Shown here one piece after another: positions 63,975 to 64,000 of a stretch of DNA of 64,000 bases. How positions within the stretch are numbered: the stretch's first letter is position 1; the number at the start of each line of letters is the position of its first letter. Source of the stretch: Methanococcoides alaskense (GTDB taxonomy: Archaea; Halobacteriota; Methanosarcinia; Methanosarcinales; Methanosarcinaceae); assembly GCF_031454185.1 (NCBI RefSeq), contig NZ_JAVDQI010000007.1, positions 37,820-101,819 on the forward strand, written 5' to 3'. The notes beneath the pieces are model-generated. The model did no database searches. It was not told the DNA's origin and saw only the letters and a program-made list of their open reading frames with translations. The position numbers were made by a program, and so were the translations under genes.

Positions 63975-64000
63975 TGGCAGTTCGATTAATTCTGACTGAT

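Overview
ORGANISM. The window reads as a chromosome segment of a methylotrophic, cytochrome-containing methanogenic archaeon of the Methanosarcinaceae, probably near Methanococcoides or Methanolobus. That is inferred from gene content, not from a search. Archaeal markers are TFB, Gar1, thermosome, diphthine synthase, Trm5, RIO kinase with a Dim2-like KH protein, HerA, DUF357 and DUF555. Methanosarcinales traits are an MtaA/MtbA-type corrinoid methyltransferase, CbiZ cobinamide salvage, ccmABC, a PGF-pre-PGF surface protein and a multidomain pyruvate phosphate dikinase. Intergenic DNA is AT-rich with archaeal TATA boxes, and many starts (ATG, GTG or TTG) follow GGAGG-like sites. LAYOUT. 1-4.7 kb: partial aroC, a CDF metal exporter, a CooC-like ATPase overlapping a cupin, a PEBP lipoprotein and a NapH-like ferredoxin. 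4.7-11.1 kb: a scarred region with a repeat-rich surface protein, a superoxide reductase plus a truncated copy, a TctA-like permease plus a decayed copy of its 3' end, a DUF59 remnant, a small cysteine-rich protein and a MtaA/MtbA-like methyltransferase. 11.4-23.3 kb: housekeeping genes (HD hydrolase, cbiZ, pyrF, acs, H+-pyrophosphatase, tRNA thiolase) and an 825-base gap with a strong RNA hairpin candidate. 23.6-27.3 kb: the most unusual locus. An RdhA-family protein without Tat signal, a MarR regulator, a 43-residue Cys-rich membrane peptide and a tandem-OsmC lipoprotein lie on one strand. The same ~150-base operator/TATA module stands before both the RdhA-like and the OsmC genes. 27.5-33.2 kb: a FtsX/LolD-type ABC exporter with a CARDB-like partner, then ccmABC behind a large inverted repeat. 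33.3-48.8 kb: Old Yellow Enzyme, TlyA-like methylase, DUF2119, thermosome, dphB, herA, DUF357, DUF555, PfkB kinase, ppdK, gar1-tfb, LysE and trm5. 48.8-51.6 kb: tRNA-Thr(CGT) carrying a decayed integrated element (broken integrase, frameshifted gene, RtcB fragment, one intact orphan, degenerate tRNA 3'-end copy) followed by a 136-base MITE-like repeat. 51.9-57.0 kb: a YhaO/YhaN-type Mre11/Rad50-like pair. 57.2-61.0 kb: larA-glcD-glcF, a lactate racemisation/oxidation operon. 61.1-63.6 kb: a histidine-kinase remnant, a fasciclin protein, KH (Dim2-like), rio1 and an interrupted aIF1A-like ORF. 63.6-64 kb: two tandem RNA-like repeats whose sequence changes preserve the same three-way-junction fold, then another structured segment. 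HOW IT FITS TOGETHER. Pyrophosphate links several genes: Acs releases PPi, the membrane pyrophosphatase conserves its energy and PPDK interconverts pyruvate and PEP with PPi. Lactate oxidation would feed the same pyruvate node. The RdhA/MarR/OsmC locus looks like a regulated thiol, peroxide or electrophile response joined to a corrinoid/Fe-S reductase, fitting for a corrinoid-rich methanogen.
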